Source: Maricaulis sp048270095 (GTDB lineage Bacteria > Pseudomonadota > Alphaproteobacteria > Caulobacterales > Maricaulaceae). Taken from it: a stretch of 64,000 nucleotides of DNA. The notes under the pieces are model-generated. The model did no database searches. It saw only the letters and a list, made by a program, of their open reading frames with translations, and had not been told where the DNA came from. The stretch lies in assembly GCF_048270095.1 (NCBI RefSeq), contig NZ_JBLWTL010000016.1, positions 3,452 through 67,451 on the forward strand. Direction: 5' to 3'. Below are positions 17,129 through 25,725 of the stretch, piece by piece (positions within the stretch are counted from its first letter, which is position 1; each line of letters opens with the position of its first letter). Position numbers and translations under genes: made by a program.

Positions 17129-17832
17129 CAACTCAACTCCACGCTCATCGAATGGGTAATCGCGATGCCCGCCGGCGTCACCTCGCAGCGATAGGCGAGG
17201 ATCTCGACCCCGGCCTTGTGCGCGGCGCGCAGGGCTTCGCCATAGACCGGGTCGGTATCGTCGGCCGGACGCAGCCTTGTGCAATCGCTGCGCTGGACGA
17301 TGAAGAGCTGGACAGCGCGCTCGCCGGCGAGCGCCTTGGCGGACAACTCGCCCAGATGCTTGGTGCCGCGGCTGGTGACGCCGTCGGGGAATTCGGCCAG
17401 GCCGGGCTGGCGCATCCAGTGGACATTCTTGACCTCGACCCAGCAGGGCGGGCGGTGATCGCTTTCAAGCAGAAGGTCAATGCGGGAATTATCACCATAT
17501 TTCACTTCGCGTCGCAGCGAGCTATAGCCGCCAAGTTCGGCAAGAATACCGGAATGGACCGCTTCTTCCGCCAACTCATTGGCCCGGCCGGGCAGGGCAC
17601 CGATCAAAGTGTCCTGCGCCTCGACGATCTCCCAGGTGAATTTGAGTTTGCGCTTGGGATTGTCGGCACGCGACAGCCAGACGCGCAAACCGGCGTCCTT
17701 TATCCCGGCCATGGCGCCGGTATTGGCGCAATGCGCGGTCACGACCTCGCCGTCCGACAGTTCGACATCGGCGAAGAAGCGCTTATAGCGCGAGACCAGT
17801 CGGCCCTCGATCAGCGGCGTGGCAAATTTCAT
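17128..17832 (-). CDS. sfsA: SfsA family protein
   Basis: A 234-residue protein of the SfsA family, named for its effect on maltose metabolism in E. coli and predicted to bind DNA or act as a nuclease. Family motifs present: the N-terminal IEGRLVSRYKRFFADVEL, the HCANTGAM segment, the YGDNSRIDLLLES catalytic-looking Asp, and CWVEVKNVHW. The last two resemble the PD-(D/E)xK nuclease core (D...ExK). The start is ATG 17832; the divergent CinA-like gene starts 64 bp away. The stop overlaps the thioesterase start. Confidence 0.93.
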   Translation of the reverse strand: MKFATPLIEGRLVSRYKRFFADVELSDGEVVTAHCANTGAMAGIKDAGLRVWLSRADNPKRKLKFTWEIVEAQDTLIGALPGRANELAEEAVHSGILAELGGYSSLRREVKYGDNSRIDLLLESDHRPPCWVEVKNVHWMRQPGLAEFPDGVTSRGTKHLGELSAKALAGERAVQLFIVQRSDCTRLRPADDTDPVYGEALRAAHKAGVEILAYRCEVTPAGIAITHSMSVELS

Positions 17833-17896
17833 CGCTTGGCATTCTCCTGTTGAGCCACCTATACCCGAGGCAAAGCGGGAAACGAGGTTGAATCTC

Positions 17897-18679
17897 ATGG
17901 GCAAGACATCGGGTGTGACGGCGGCCGTGGTGCTGATTGGCGATGAGGTCCTCTCCGGCCGGACCCAGGACAAGAACCTGCAGCAAATCGCGCAATTCCT
18001 GGCGCCGCTGGGGATTAATGTCGTCGAGTGCCGCACCATTCCCGATGATGCCGCCATGATCGCCGATACAGTGAACACGCTGCGCGCCCGGGTCGATTAC
18101 GTCTTTACCACAGGCGGGATCGGCCCGACCCATGACGATATTACCGCCGACAGTATCGCTTTGGCCTTTGGTGTCGCGATCGATGTCCGTCATGATGCGC
18201 TCGAGGTGATCGAGCACTGGTATGCCAGGACCGGGACGCCGCTGACCGAGAGCCGCAAGCGCATGGCGCGCATTCCCGACGGCGCCTCGCTGATCATCAA
18301 TCCGGTGACCGGAGCGCCGGGCTTCCAGATCGGCAATGTCTTCGTGATGGCCGGTGTGCCCTCGATCACCCGCGGCATGCTCGAAGATGTCGCCCACCGT
18401 CTCCATGGCGGCGCCGTCACCCGGTCGCGATCGGTCAAGGCTGACAATCTGCGCGAAGGCGATATCGCCCTGCCGCTCGGCGAGATGCAGAGCCGATATC
18501 CGCAGGTCTCGATCGGCAGCTATCCCTATTTCCTCGAGGTCAAGGACGGGGAGGTCAAACGCGGCACACATTTGGTGGCACGCGCCACGGATGATGCGGC
18601 GCTGGACGCCGTGATCAACGAGATCGCCGCCCTGGTGGCGTCACTGGGCTTTGACGGGCGCATCGATCCGCAGGACTGA
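17897..18679 (+). CDS. CinA-like molybdopterin-binding domain protein
   Basis: A 260-residue protein with the MoaB/Mog-like domain found in the N-terminal half of CinA. Motifs: VVLIGDEVLSGRTQDKN and FTTGGIGPTHDD; the C-terminal nicotinamide-nucleotide deamidase domain of full CinA is absent. Stand-alone proteins of this kind are common in alphaproteobacteria. It probably hydrolyses a nucleotide pyrophosphate such as ADP-ribose or FAD, by analogy with CinA's COG1058 domain. The start is ATG 17897, divergent from sfsA. The next gene starts 130 bp downstream. Confidence 0.85.
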   Translation: MGKTSGVTAAVVLIGDEVLSGRTQDKNLQQIAQFLAPLGINVVECRTIPDDAAMIADTVNTLRARVDYVFTTGGIGPTHDDITADSIALAFGVAIDVRHDALEVIEHWYARTGTPLTESRKRMARIPDGASLIINPVTGAPGFQIGNVFVMAGVPSITRGMLEDVAHRLHGGAVTRSRSVKADNLREGDIALPLGEMQSRYPQVSIGSYPYFLEVKDGEVKRGTHLVARATDDAALDAVINEIAALVASLGFDGRIDPQD

Positions 18680-18809
18680 GGCGCCATGCCTTTGTTCAGT
18701 GTGGCGCGGGGATGAACAAGCGCGCCTTGAGATCGCCCCTATCTTGCCTTGCCTCCGATCAATTCATGCGTGCAAATGCTGCAGCTGGGAACGGGAAGGG
18801 GAGACAGAC

Positions 18810-20606
18810 ATGACTCGGAATTTGAAGATGGGCACCGCGCTTGCGGCGCTGGTGGCCGCTACCTCTATACAGTCGGCACCGATGGCGCTGGCGCAGGACG
18901 AGGCCGCCAAGCAGGAACAACTCAATGCCATACCGGCCGCTTGCCGCAATCGCGGTCAGGGGGGCTATGGAGTGGATGAGATTGTCGTAACCGGTACGCG
19001 GATCGCCGGCGCGGTGCAGGCAGAAGCGCCACTCAATGCCGTTCCGCCGCCCCCGCCGCCTCCGCCCCCGGCCACGACGGGCCGGACGGCGATGTTGGCC
19101 GCGCCACTCGAACAGAATATGCGCGGCTATGCCCCTCTGCCCATGAGCCCGCCCCCCGGCGCGGTCGACCGCGAGCGCTATGAGCATGTCGAGCTCAACA
19201 CGGTGCATGCGACCGCCGACGAGCCGGTCTCGACCTTTTCCATCGATGTCGATACGGCGAGTTATGCTGTCGTGCGTGACTATCTCAATGATTGCACCTT
19301 GCCGCCCCAGGATGCGGTGCGTATCGAGGAGATGGTCAATTATTTCGATTATGATTACGCGCTGCCGGACAGTCTCGACGAGCCGTTTGCGACGCGGGTG
19401 CAGGTCACGCCCAACCCGTGGAATGCGCAGACCCAGCTGATGCATGTCTCGGTGCAGGGCTATGAGATGGTGGCCGAGGAACGGCCGCGCTCCAATCTTG
19501 TCTTCCTGATTGATGTCTCCGGTTCGATGAATTCGCCCGACAAACTGCCGCTGGCCGTGCAGGCGATGCATTTGCTGGTCGACGAACTCGATCCCGACGA
19601 CACCGTCGCCATCGTTGTCTATGCCGGTGCGGCCGGTGCCGTGCTGGAGCCGACACGGGCGCGCGATTCGCGTCAGATTCATGAGGCGCTCGACCGGCTG
19701 AGTGCCGGCGGCTCGACCGCTGGCGGCGCCGGCCTGGCGCTGGCCTATGACCTGGCCGAGCGCAATTTCGACGAGGACGCCGTCAATCGCGTCATGCTTT
19801 TGACCGATGGCGATTTCAATGTCGGCGTCACCCGGGATGAGCGTCTGGAAGATTTCGTCGCCCGCAAGCGCTCCAGCGGCATCTACCTGTCGGTGATGGG
19901 GTTTGGCCGCGGCAATTATAACGACCAGATGATGCAGACCATTGCCCAGGCCGGCAATGGTACTGCGGCTTATATCGACAGCCGCGCCGAGGCCCGGCGC
20001 ATGTTGGTCGAGGAAAGCTCGAGCGCCCTGTTTCCGATCGCCAATGACGTCAAGATCCAGGTCGAGTTCAATCCGGCGCGTGTCGCCGAATACCGTCTGA
20101 TTGGCTATGAAAGCCGCATGCTCGAACGGGCCGATTTCAACAATGATGCGGTTGACGCCGGCGAGGTCGGGTCCGGTCATGCCGTGACCGCCATCTATGA
20201 GATCGCGGCACCGGGTTCGGAAGGCGCTCTGCTCGACCCGCTGCGTTATGGCGCTGCGTCGCCGGCACCGGCCGATATCTCGACGGAATACGGCTTGTTG
20301 CGCCTGCGCTATAAACAGCCCGGCGAGGATGAGAGCCGTCTGATCGAACACGTGATCACGGCGCAGGATGCCGTCGCCGATTTTGCCGCAGCCGATCAGG
20401 AGACCCGCTTCTCGATCGAGGTCGCCGGCTTCGCGCAAATGCTGCGCGGTGACCCCTATATCCGTGAGGGCTATGGCTATGACGAGATCCTCGACCAGGC
20501 CAGCGCGGCGCTGGGGCCGGATGAATATGGCCACCGCGATGAATTCCTCGAACTGGTCCGCATCGCGCGCTATGCCGCCGATGCTGATGGCCAGAAGGTG
20601 GATTAG
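18810..20606 (+). CDS. YfbK-like von Willebrand factor A protein with a TonB-receptor-like N-terminal motif
   Basis: A 598-residue exported protein. It has a signal peptide (residues 1-28, ending APMALAQ), then an unexpected VDEIVVTGTRIAG segment at about residues 54-66, the sequence that opens the plug of many TonB-dependent receptors in alphaproteobacteria. A nine-proline run follows. The conserved N-terminal YfbK block (STFSIDVDTASYAVVRDYL) precedes the VWA domain, whose metal site is FLIDVSGSMNSPDK, and the C-terminal DUF3520-like part (YEIAAPG to the end). The start ATG 18810 has GGGGAG just upstream. Its role is probably in a periplasmic or outer-membrane protein complex. Confidence 0.85.
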   Translation: MTRNLKMGTALAALVAATSIQSAPMALAQDEAAKQEQLNAIPAACRNRGQGGYGVDEIVVTGTRIAGAVQAEAPLNAVPPPPPPPPPATTGRTAMLAAPLEQNMRGYAPLPMSPPPGAVDRERYEHVELNTVHATADEPVSTFSIDVDTASYAVVRDYLNDCTLPPQDAVRIEEMVNYFDYDYALPDSLDEPFATRVQVTPNPWNAQTQLMHVSVQGYEMVAEERPRSNLVFLIDVSGSMNSPDKLPLAVQAMHLLVDELDPDDTVAIVVYAGAAGAVLEPTRARDSRQIHEALDRLSAGGSTAGGAGLALAYDLAERNFDEDAVNRVMLLTDGDFNVGVTRDERLEDFVARKRSSGIYLSVMGFGRGNYNDQMMQTIAQAGNGTAAYIDSRAEARRMLVEESSSALFPIANDVKIQVEFNPARVAEYRLIGYESRMLERADFNNDAVDAGEVGSGHAVTAIYEIAAPGSEGALLDPLRYGAASPAPADISTEYGLLRLRYKQPGEDESRLIEHVITAQDAVADFAAADQETRFSIEVAGFAQMLRGDPYIREGYGYDEILDQASAALGPDEYGHRDEFLELVRIARYAADADGQKVD

Positions 20607-20706
20607 CGTGTCTCGGATCGCTCAGGATAGCTGGCCTCTGGTTCAACTGTCCTGGGCGATCGATGCCTTTGAGACGGGTTGATCGGGGGGCTTGCTGCAG
20701 GCCGCC

Positions 20707-21258
20707 CTAGCCGACAGCGCAACTATTCCCGCTCGGTCGCAGCTGAGGGTAGACGGCGCCAAGCCTGGCCTCGAAGGCATAGCCTGCCTCGATCCTGCAA
20801 CCCGCCTTGCAAGGGGTGTATTGGCAATCGCCCTTGTCAGAATCATACCGGCAATAGCTCTTCGACAGGCGCTTGGCGTGACGCGCCCAATGCACCATTT
20901 CATGCATGGCGGTGACGACGATGATGTCGGCAACTCCCATATTGCCGTGCTCTTCTTGGTGATTGCGCAGGTATGGCCCGGGCGTTTCGAAGGCGTTGAT
21001 GAGTGCCATGTCGAGGGTGACAAACTTGCTCTCGTTGGCGTCGAACCGGCCCAATGTTCCTGCCCCCAGGCCCCGGATACGCAGTCTGGGCAAGGTGCGC
21101 GGGCTAAATGCGGCAGCGGTTTCCCGGGCATCCAGACCGGAGACGGCGCTGAAGGCCTGCAGGACTTGAGGCTCAGTCTGTCGAAAATTGACCAGCGCCT
21201 TTTCCAGCATCGCCATGGCGCCGCCGAATTCGCCTCTCAGAGTCTTGCTAATCAGCAT
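20707..21258 (-). CDS. Putative secreted-toxin-like zinc metalloprotease
   Basis: A 183-residue protein with the gluzincin-type motif VTAMHEMVHWARH at about residues 107-119. Four cysteines near the C-terminus (YCRYDSDKGDCQYTPCKAGC) may form disulfides. The layout recalls the metallopeptidase toxin domains found in contractile-system and polymorphic toxins; that family assignment is tentative. ATG 21258 is preferred to a TTG 63 bases upstream. There is no signal peptide, so delivery, if any, must be by another route. The gene is divergent from the lipoprotein gene at 21413. Confidence 0.55.
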   Translation of the reverse strand: MLISKTLRGEFGGAMAMLEKALVNFRQTEPQVLQAFSAVSGLDARETAAAFSPRTLPRLRIRGLGAGTLGRFDANESKFVTLDMALINAFETPGPYLRNHQEEHGNMGVADIIVVTAMHEMVHWARHAKRLSKSYCRYDSDKGDCQYTPCKAGCRIEAGYAFEARLGAVYPQLRPSGNSCAVG

Positions 21259-21412
21259 TCTATGGCCCCCGTCCGATGCCCCGTCCGGCGTCTCGTCTTT
21301 CCGTCCGCCGCGAAATACCAATCAAAAATAGCGAAAAGAAATTTTGCAGACAAGGATAGGCATGAACATTGGTGGTGTGTATGCTGCCGCCGGGGCTATC
21401 AGGGGTTGCGAG

Positions 21413-23098
21413 ATGGTTGACTTGCGAATTTTGGCGGTGAGCTTGACGGTCGCGGCAGGGAGCCTGGCGGCTTGTGCCAACACGGGTGTCCCGGGCGGTG
21501 GGGACACGCGCTACTCTGCAGCCGACTGCCAAGGAATAGCCTCTGACGCGCTATTGCCATTGAACACGGCGTTGGGCTGCGTCGAGACAGTGCGGCAATC
21601 CTATCATCAAGCGGCGCTGGGCAACCGGCAATTGCGGGGCAGCTTGCGCCAGGGAACGCTGGTCGCGTCTATCGGCGCGCTGGCCAACACGCTGACCGAC
21701 GGTGCCGATGGTGCAACAACAGCACTCGGTCTGATCGCGGGCACTTCGGCGACATTTTCCACCATGATTGCGCCGCCGGCACGGGTGCCGATCTATCTTG
21801 ACGGACAGCAGGCGCTGGTCTGCGTGCGTCGGGCCGTGCAGCCCTATCTGGTCTTCAGGCAGGGCTTCGCAGATGTGGGCGATGACCAGTTCGTGGCGCG
21901 CTATGCGGCGCTTGAAGCCGAGCTTGACGCGCTGGCCTTGCCAGCCGGCCTGGTCGGGCGGGACAGAGAGGAGGCCTTGGGCTTTGTTGATGGCCTGAAG
22001 CAGGCCTTGCGCGCCAACCGGGCCGTGCGTGATGCGGTGGTTCTGGCCGATCTTGACACCCGGCTGAGCGGTGAGCGCGTCTATGCCGCCTTGCAGGAGG
22101 TGGATCTTGCGGTGGAATTGCGCCTCCACAGGCTCGACGTGGCAATTGACGCCACGGCCGCCTCGGCGGGGCAGTCCACGCTGGCCCTGGCGGCGCAATC
22201 GACACAGCGGCCAGATCTGTTCCAGCGTACAGATACGCCAGCGCCGACGTTGAGTAACGCCGAGGTGCGACTCTTTCTTGTATCACTTCAGGCGCTCATT
22301 ACCCGTGTCGAGGACCTGAACAGCACGGCCCGCCGCCTGCAGGCCTTCATCAACCTTCTGGGCATGAGCGAGACGGCCGCCGACATGGCCCATTGTGTCG
22401 ATCTGGCTGCCGGGCGCGCGGGCGACGCACTGGTCCTGCGCCAGCCGCCCGCCACGATCGACCTTGCCGATGCCTCGACGCACACGATCGAATTGGATGT
22501 CGAGGGCGGCAATGCGCCCTATAGCGTGCAGTGGGTCGGCTCGGCGCCGGATGGCCTGACCCTGGAGACAGACGATTCCGGGGCGGGCCAATACACGGTC
22601 ACGGCCGATCCCGCCAAGCTCCAGCCGGATAATTACCAGCTCATCCTGCGTGATGAAGACCTCCGGCCCTTGGTGGTCACCCTCCGCGTCACCGGCACCG
22701 CGAGCGCGCAGCCGCCTGCCTTGGTTGGAGGGCCGGGCGCCGAGGGTGATGCCCTCCCTGCGACACCGCGTCCCTTCACCATCAACGGGGAGGCCCATCA
22801 GGTTTGCGTCGAAGACGGCGATAGCGCTGGAAGCAATGCCGATGTGCGCCAGGCCCAGGAATTGATTTGCAGGGCATTGGAGTCCGCAGCGGATTTCGGT
22901 TACGCGGCCGGCCAGACTTTCCTGATTGACGGCAAGAGCGGTACGGCGACCCTCGCGGCCGCACGGCTTGCACTGGCCGCGAACGAGCCCACCGCGGCAG
23001 AGGAGAATGTCGAGGGCTATATTGCCGACGCCGATCTTCCGGACAACCAGTTTCTGACCCGGGTTCGCGCGCGGCTGGGCAATGAAGCTGGCGACTGA
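21413..23098 (+). CDS. Large lipoprotein of unknown function
   Basis: A 561-residue protein with a lipoprotein signal (VAAGSLAACANTG; Cys at about residue 21). The body is alanine-rich and helical to about residue 340, then contains a beta-rich segment (VEGGNAPYSVQWVGSAPDG to about residue 435) that resembles an Ig-like or putative-Ig domain. The C-terminal region has two cysteines (HQVCVEDGD, ELICRAL). ATG 21413 follows AGGGG. It is divergent from the small metalloprotease gene and ends 53 bp before the tRNA-Leu 5' half. I recognise no family; cell-envelope location is inferred from the signal. Confidence 0.65.
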   Translation: MVDLRILAVSLTVAAGSLAACANTGVPGGGDTRYSAADCQGIASDALLPLNTALGCVETVRQSYHQAALGNRQLRGSLRQGTLVASIGALANTLTDGADGATTALGLIAGTSATFSTMIAPPARVPIYLDGQQALVCVRRAVQPYLVFRQGFADVGDDQFVARYAALEAELDALALPAGLVGRDREEALGFVDGLKQALRANRAVRDAVVLADLDTRLSGERVYAALQEVDLAVELRLHRLDVAIDATAASAGQSTLALAAQSTQRPDLFQRTDTPAPTLSNAEVRLFLVSLQALITRVEDLNSTARRLQAFINLLGMSETAADMAHCVDLAAGRAGDALVLRQPPATIDLADASTHTIELDVEGGNAPYSVQWVGSAPDGLTLETDDSGAGQYTVTADPAKLQPDNYQLILRDEDLRPLVVTLRVTGTASAQPPALVGGPGAEGDALPATPRPFTINGEAHQVCVEDGDSAGSNADVRQAQELICRALESAADFGYAAGQTFLIDGKSGTATLAAARLALAANEPTAAEENVEGYIADADLPDNQFLTRVRARLGNEAGD

Positions 23099-23151
23099 AC
23101 CGACCGCTATCCTCCCCCGCGAACGCGTGTAGGATCACGCTTTCGCGCCGT

Positions 23152-23196
23152 GCGGGCGTGGCGGAATGGTAGACGCAACAGACTTAAAATCTGTCG
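23152..23196 (+). pseudogene. 5' half of host tRNA-Leu(UAA), split by element insertion
   Basis: Acceptor strand gcgggcg, D-arm, anticodon stem acaga, loop cttaaaa (anticodon TAA) and stem tctgt are all present. After the 16-base core (23181-23196) the sequence changes to element DNA with no variable arm, T-arm or CCA. The missing 3' half is at 32481-32537; its acceptor strand cgcccgc pairs perfectly with this one. No element sequence completes a tRNA at this junction. Confidence 0.93.
23181..23196 (+). repeat. attL core (16 bp)
   Basis: gacttaaaatctgtcg, identical to 32481-32496. The seven anticodon-loop bases cttaaaa between the stem arms match the usual seven-base crossover of tyrosine recombinases. 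Confidence 0.9.
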
Positions 23197-23528
23197 CCGC
23201 AAAAACTATCAAAGTTGATAGTATCACGGTGACCCGTAATTCATGCGTCGAAAATGCCGGATTCACTTGATACCGCATGTGAAATCAAATTTTCAAAATT
23301 TCGAATTTTGACCTGAAATGTGACCCGATGGGTGCCGTTTCGTTCTTGCTGCGATTAGCTGGCGACAATCGGCAATGCCAAGCCGCCCAACTTGATGCGA
23401 GATCGACGCGCCGTTGTTGAGGCTACCCATTATTATTTCGATGAAGAATAAATTTGTTGAATTGGCGAGACTGGAGCATTGAATGCCACTTGTTGCCATA
23501 AGTAATAATATAATTTGGAGCAATAATT
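23197..23528. other. Left-end non-coding region with possible integrase arm sites
   Basis: AT-rich, no supported gene. A gtgacccgtaattcatg block at 23229-23245 closely matches gtgacccaaaaattcatg at 32378-32395 near the other end, and gtgacccg recurs at 23320. These could be integrase or AlpA arm-binding sites; the alpA promoter must also lie here. Confidence 0.4.
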
Positions 23529-23744
23529 ATGTTATTATCAATCGGCGACGTTTCGTCAATAACTACTTTAAGTCGTACATCAATTCGCAGGTCAGTGTCT
23601 TCTGGCCGCTTCCCAAAACCCGTTCGGTTACTTGAGCGACGTCAGGCGTGGCTGGAAAATGATATCTACGACTGGCTGGATACTGCTGTAGCAAAACAAA
23701 AGGCTGCGGACGGCTCGACCTCGATGACAGAGGCGGCACAATGA
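23529..23744 (+). CDS. AlpA-like excisionase/regulator
   Basis: A 71-residue MerR-like winged-helix protein of the AlpA group. Its motifs are the ISRTSIRR-type recognition helix (TTLSRTSIRRSVSSGRFP), then PVRLLERRQAWLENDIYDWL. AlpA-family proteins act as excisionases or activators in prophage-like elements. The stop overlaps by ATGA with a small frame at 23741, itself overlapping the next gene, so this may be the first gene of a three-gene coupled operon. Confidence 0.82.
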   Translation: MLLSIGDVSSITTLSRTSIRRSVSSGRFPKPVRLLERRQAWLENDIYDWLDTAVAKQKAADGSTSMTEAAQ

Positions 23745-23839
23745 TCCCGTTGGCGATGGCTGTGGTGCAGCTGGCTTACGATCATCCCTACTCAATCCAG
23801 CCCATCATGGCTTGGATCAGTTCTTGGTGGTTATCATGA
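23741..23839 (+). CDS. Possible 32-residue coupled small protein
   Basis: This frame starts with an ATG overlapping the alpA stop (ATGA) and ends at a TGA overlapping the ATG of the next gene (ATGA again). The product (MIPLAMAVVQLAYDHPYSIQ...) is 32 residues and moderately hydrophobic with four tryptophan-rich C-terminal positions. The double overlap argues for translation, at least as a coupling device; no family is recognised. Confidence 0.4.
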   Translation: MIPLAMAVVQLAYDHPYSIQPIMAWISSWWLS

Positions 23840-24399
23840 TGCACCAGCCGGACTTCTTCGAAAGCTGCTCATGGGCTGCCAACGAGATCGCAACACTGGA
23901 TTGGCCCAAGCACGGCGTGTTCATCACATTGGGTCTTGCGCCCACAAATGGCGTTTCTTCGATATCAGGATTCAATCGTGCTCATCAGGAAAACGTTAAA
24001 AAGTTGATGCGCTTGGTCAAAGATGTTTATCACGAGACCGTTTTCACCAAACGATCCTACCGGCTTGGTGATGAGTGGTCCCCGTGCATCATCGTTCCGG
24101 AACAACGAAGCAAGGAGACAGGGGCGATAATCCCTGTTCACATTCATGCTGTTTTCACTGACCGTAGAAAACATGTGATCACCAAATTCATGAATCACCA
24201 GCAGGAGTTTCGTAGAAGTATTATGAAGCCATGGTGTTGGCGTCCTGAAGGTCAGGCGGTGTTTCCCGGACTCAGTATCGATATCAAGCGGATCGAGCCG
24301 GGAGAGATCGAGCAGACAGTGCAATATTGCGCAAAATATTCCTATGACGTGATTGATCAGGTCCACGGAAAGATGCCGGATGGGAAAGTCTACGCCTAA
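23836..24399 (+). CDS. Possible HUH-type replication/relaxase-like protein
   Basis: A 187-residue protein with PVHIHAVF (His-hydrophobic-His, the HUH metal motif) at about residues 108-115. The later VQYCAKYSYD has the Tyr-x-x-Lys spacing seen in small rolling-circle Rep proteins. Early GVFITLGLAP resembles motif I. Together these suggest a rolling-circle or satellite-phage initiation protein, but the similarity is by motif only. The start ATG 23836 overlaps the upstream small frame. If correct, it would let the element replicate after excision. Confidence 0.5.
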   Translation: MMHQPDFFESCSWAANEIATLDWPKHGVFITLGLAPTNGVSSISGFNRAHQENVKKLMRLVKDVYHETVFTKRSYRLGDEWSPCIIVPEQRSKETGAIIPVHIHAVFTDRRKHVITKFMNHQQEFRRSIMKPWCWRPEGQAVFPGLSIDIKRIEPGEIEQTVQYCAKYSYDVIDQVHGKMPDGKVYA

Positions 24400-24840
24400 A
24401 CGGAAAACATAAAGAGCGCGTCTTCAGTGACGCATTGCGGCAAATGCTGGGTGGTCTGCGTAATGTAAGTGACCCAGCAACTAGCCACGGTCATGAGATG
24501 TACGTAATGACGTCCACATGCGATTTATGTATCAGCTGCTCACCAGCGGCATATCGACATATCGAGGTGTTTTGAAAAAGTGCGCCAAATAGTATAACTA
24601 TGTTTGAAATGATATTATAAACTGTTTCAAAATAGTCATAGAAGGTTACGATGTTAGTATATGATATTCGTATTGTAGTAAATACAAAATAGGTCAACAT
24701 TTATTACAATTTAATGCGATCAATACTACTTAATAATTATTCAGTATATGCATCACTATTTGTAGGTAGTTCTGAAACGCATGATAGCGAATGTTGTGGA
24801 TGGTTTCGTATGCACAGTTTGTTCAGTGCTTGCAGCGATC
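24400..24840. other. AT-rich region with no supported gene
   Basis: Very AT-rich from about 24560 to 24760. Two opposed short frames of 60-70 residues have no ribosome-binding site or recognisable composition. An origin-like or regulatory role is possible given the neighbouring HUH gene, but I see no clear iterons. Confidence 0.4.
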
Positions 24841-25047
24841 CTAACCATCGTCACTATCGGCATCATATCCCAGCTCTTTTTTCAACTCTGGTGACATGTA
24901 AATGATCTTGATATCGCCCGCTTCTATGCCCGGTAATTCCTGATTTATACGTGCTTCGAGTTCCGCATTCTTGGTAGCCGAATCTGATCTGCCAGTCCGG
25001 CTGATAGCCTTGAACTTCGCGGCCAGTTTCTTCTGATCGATATCCAT
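24841..25047 (-). CDS. Small charged protein of unknown function
   Basis: A 68-residue hydrophilic protein from ATG 25047 (MDIDQKKLAAKFKAISRTGR), with GGAAGG 9 bp upstream. It has a lysine-rich N-terminus and an acidic tail (DADSDDG). No domain is recognised. It is transcribed away from the next plus-strand gene. The longer open frame upstream has poorer composition and no good ribosome-binding site. Confidence 0.5.
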   Translation of the reverse strand: MDIDQKKLAAKFKAISRTGRSDSATKNAELEARINQELPGIEAGDIKIIYMSPELKKELGYDADSDDG

Positions 25048-25208
25048 CAAGACATCCTTCCTCTGGTGTGTTTCGCACCAAGGCATCATGCCGGATGGTT
25101 GTGTTGAAATCAGGGAATTACGGAGAACGGTGCAACGATCTCGCATTGAGCCATAAGTAACTATGCAGGCCTTTCGAAACCAATGGGCCCAAGCATCGGA
25201 GAATTAGA

Positions 25209-25595
25209 ATGAATATCAGTGAAGTATTACATGGCGGTGCAGACGCTCGAGCCAAGAAAGTCGTGCAGGCATTTATCAATAAGATGTTTGATGACGTGTC
25301 GGCAACGCAATTAATATCGATACCGCGTCAATTGGCGATTGGTGATATCGAAGCCGAGGCGGATGAGTATGGCGTGGCCGAATTTGTGTTGCCGCCATTT
25401 GAGTATAGCAATGGCTATATGCGGGAGTGGACGGTTGCTGGAGAGATGCGTTGTTTCGAAGCCGAAAACGTGGATGGAACAGAATGTCCAATGGCGGCTG
25501 GAATCGTCAAAGATTTTATTCTGCAGCGGGATAAGGTCTGGATGCGGCTTCATTCGGGAAAGGTTAATCAGCAGTCTGCTGACCCTGACAACTGA
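25209..25595 (+). CDS. Unknown protein (128 residues)
   Basis: From ATG 25209 behind a modest GGAG site. The sequence (MNISEVLHGGADARAKKVVQ...) is soluble and mixed alpha/beta, with a glutamate/aspartate-rich centre and a MREWTVAGEMRCFEAENVDG stretch. No family is recognised. Codon use is less GC-biased than the chromosome, in keeping with the element. Divergent from the 24841 gene. Confidence 0.55.
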   Translation: MNISEVLHGGADARAKKVVQAFINKMFDDVSATQLISIPRQLAIGDIEAEADEYGVAEFVLPPFEYSNGYMREWTVAGEMRCFEAENVDGTECPMAAGIVKDFILQRDKVWMRLHSGKVNQQSADPDN

Positions 25596-25725
25596 CTGCA
25601 GAACACATTGTTGAACTAAACGGGATTGAGGACGCTGATACCGTCCTCTTTTTCGTGTTTGGGGTCGTTTTCACTATGGTCTGCCGTTGGAGCGGGGATC
25701 AAGCCGGATCAGCAACAACAATCCA

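Noticed and set aside
23152..23300. A tRNA completed with element sequence at the left junction
   Set aside because: No T-arm consensus or matching acceptor strand follows the core; only the distant 3' half pairs.
23293..23523. 76-residue minus-strand frame near attL
   Set aside because: It lies over the presumed integrase arm sites and alpA promoter, has poor composition and no ribosome-binding site.
24491..24905. Opposed 63- to 69-residue frames in the AT-rich part of the element
   Set aside because: AT-rich chance frames, no ribosome-binding site or family.
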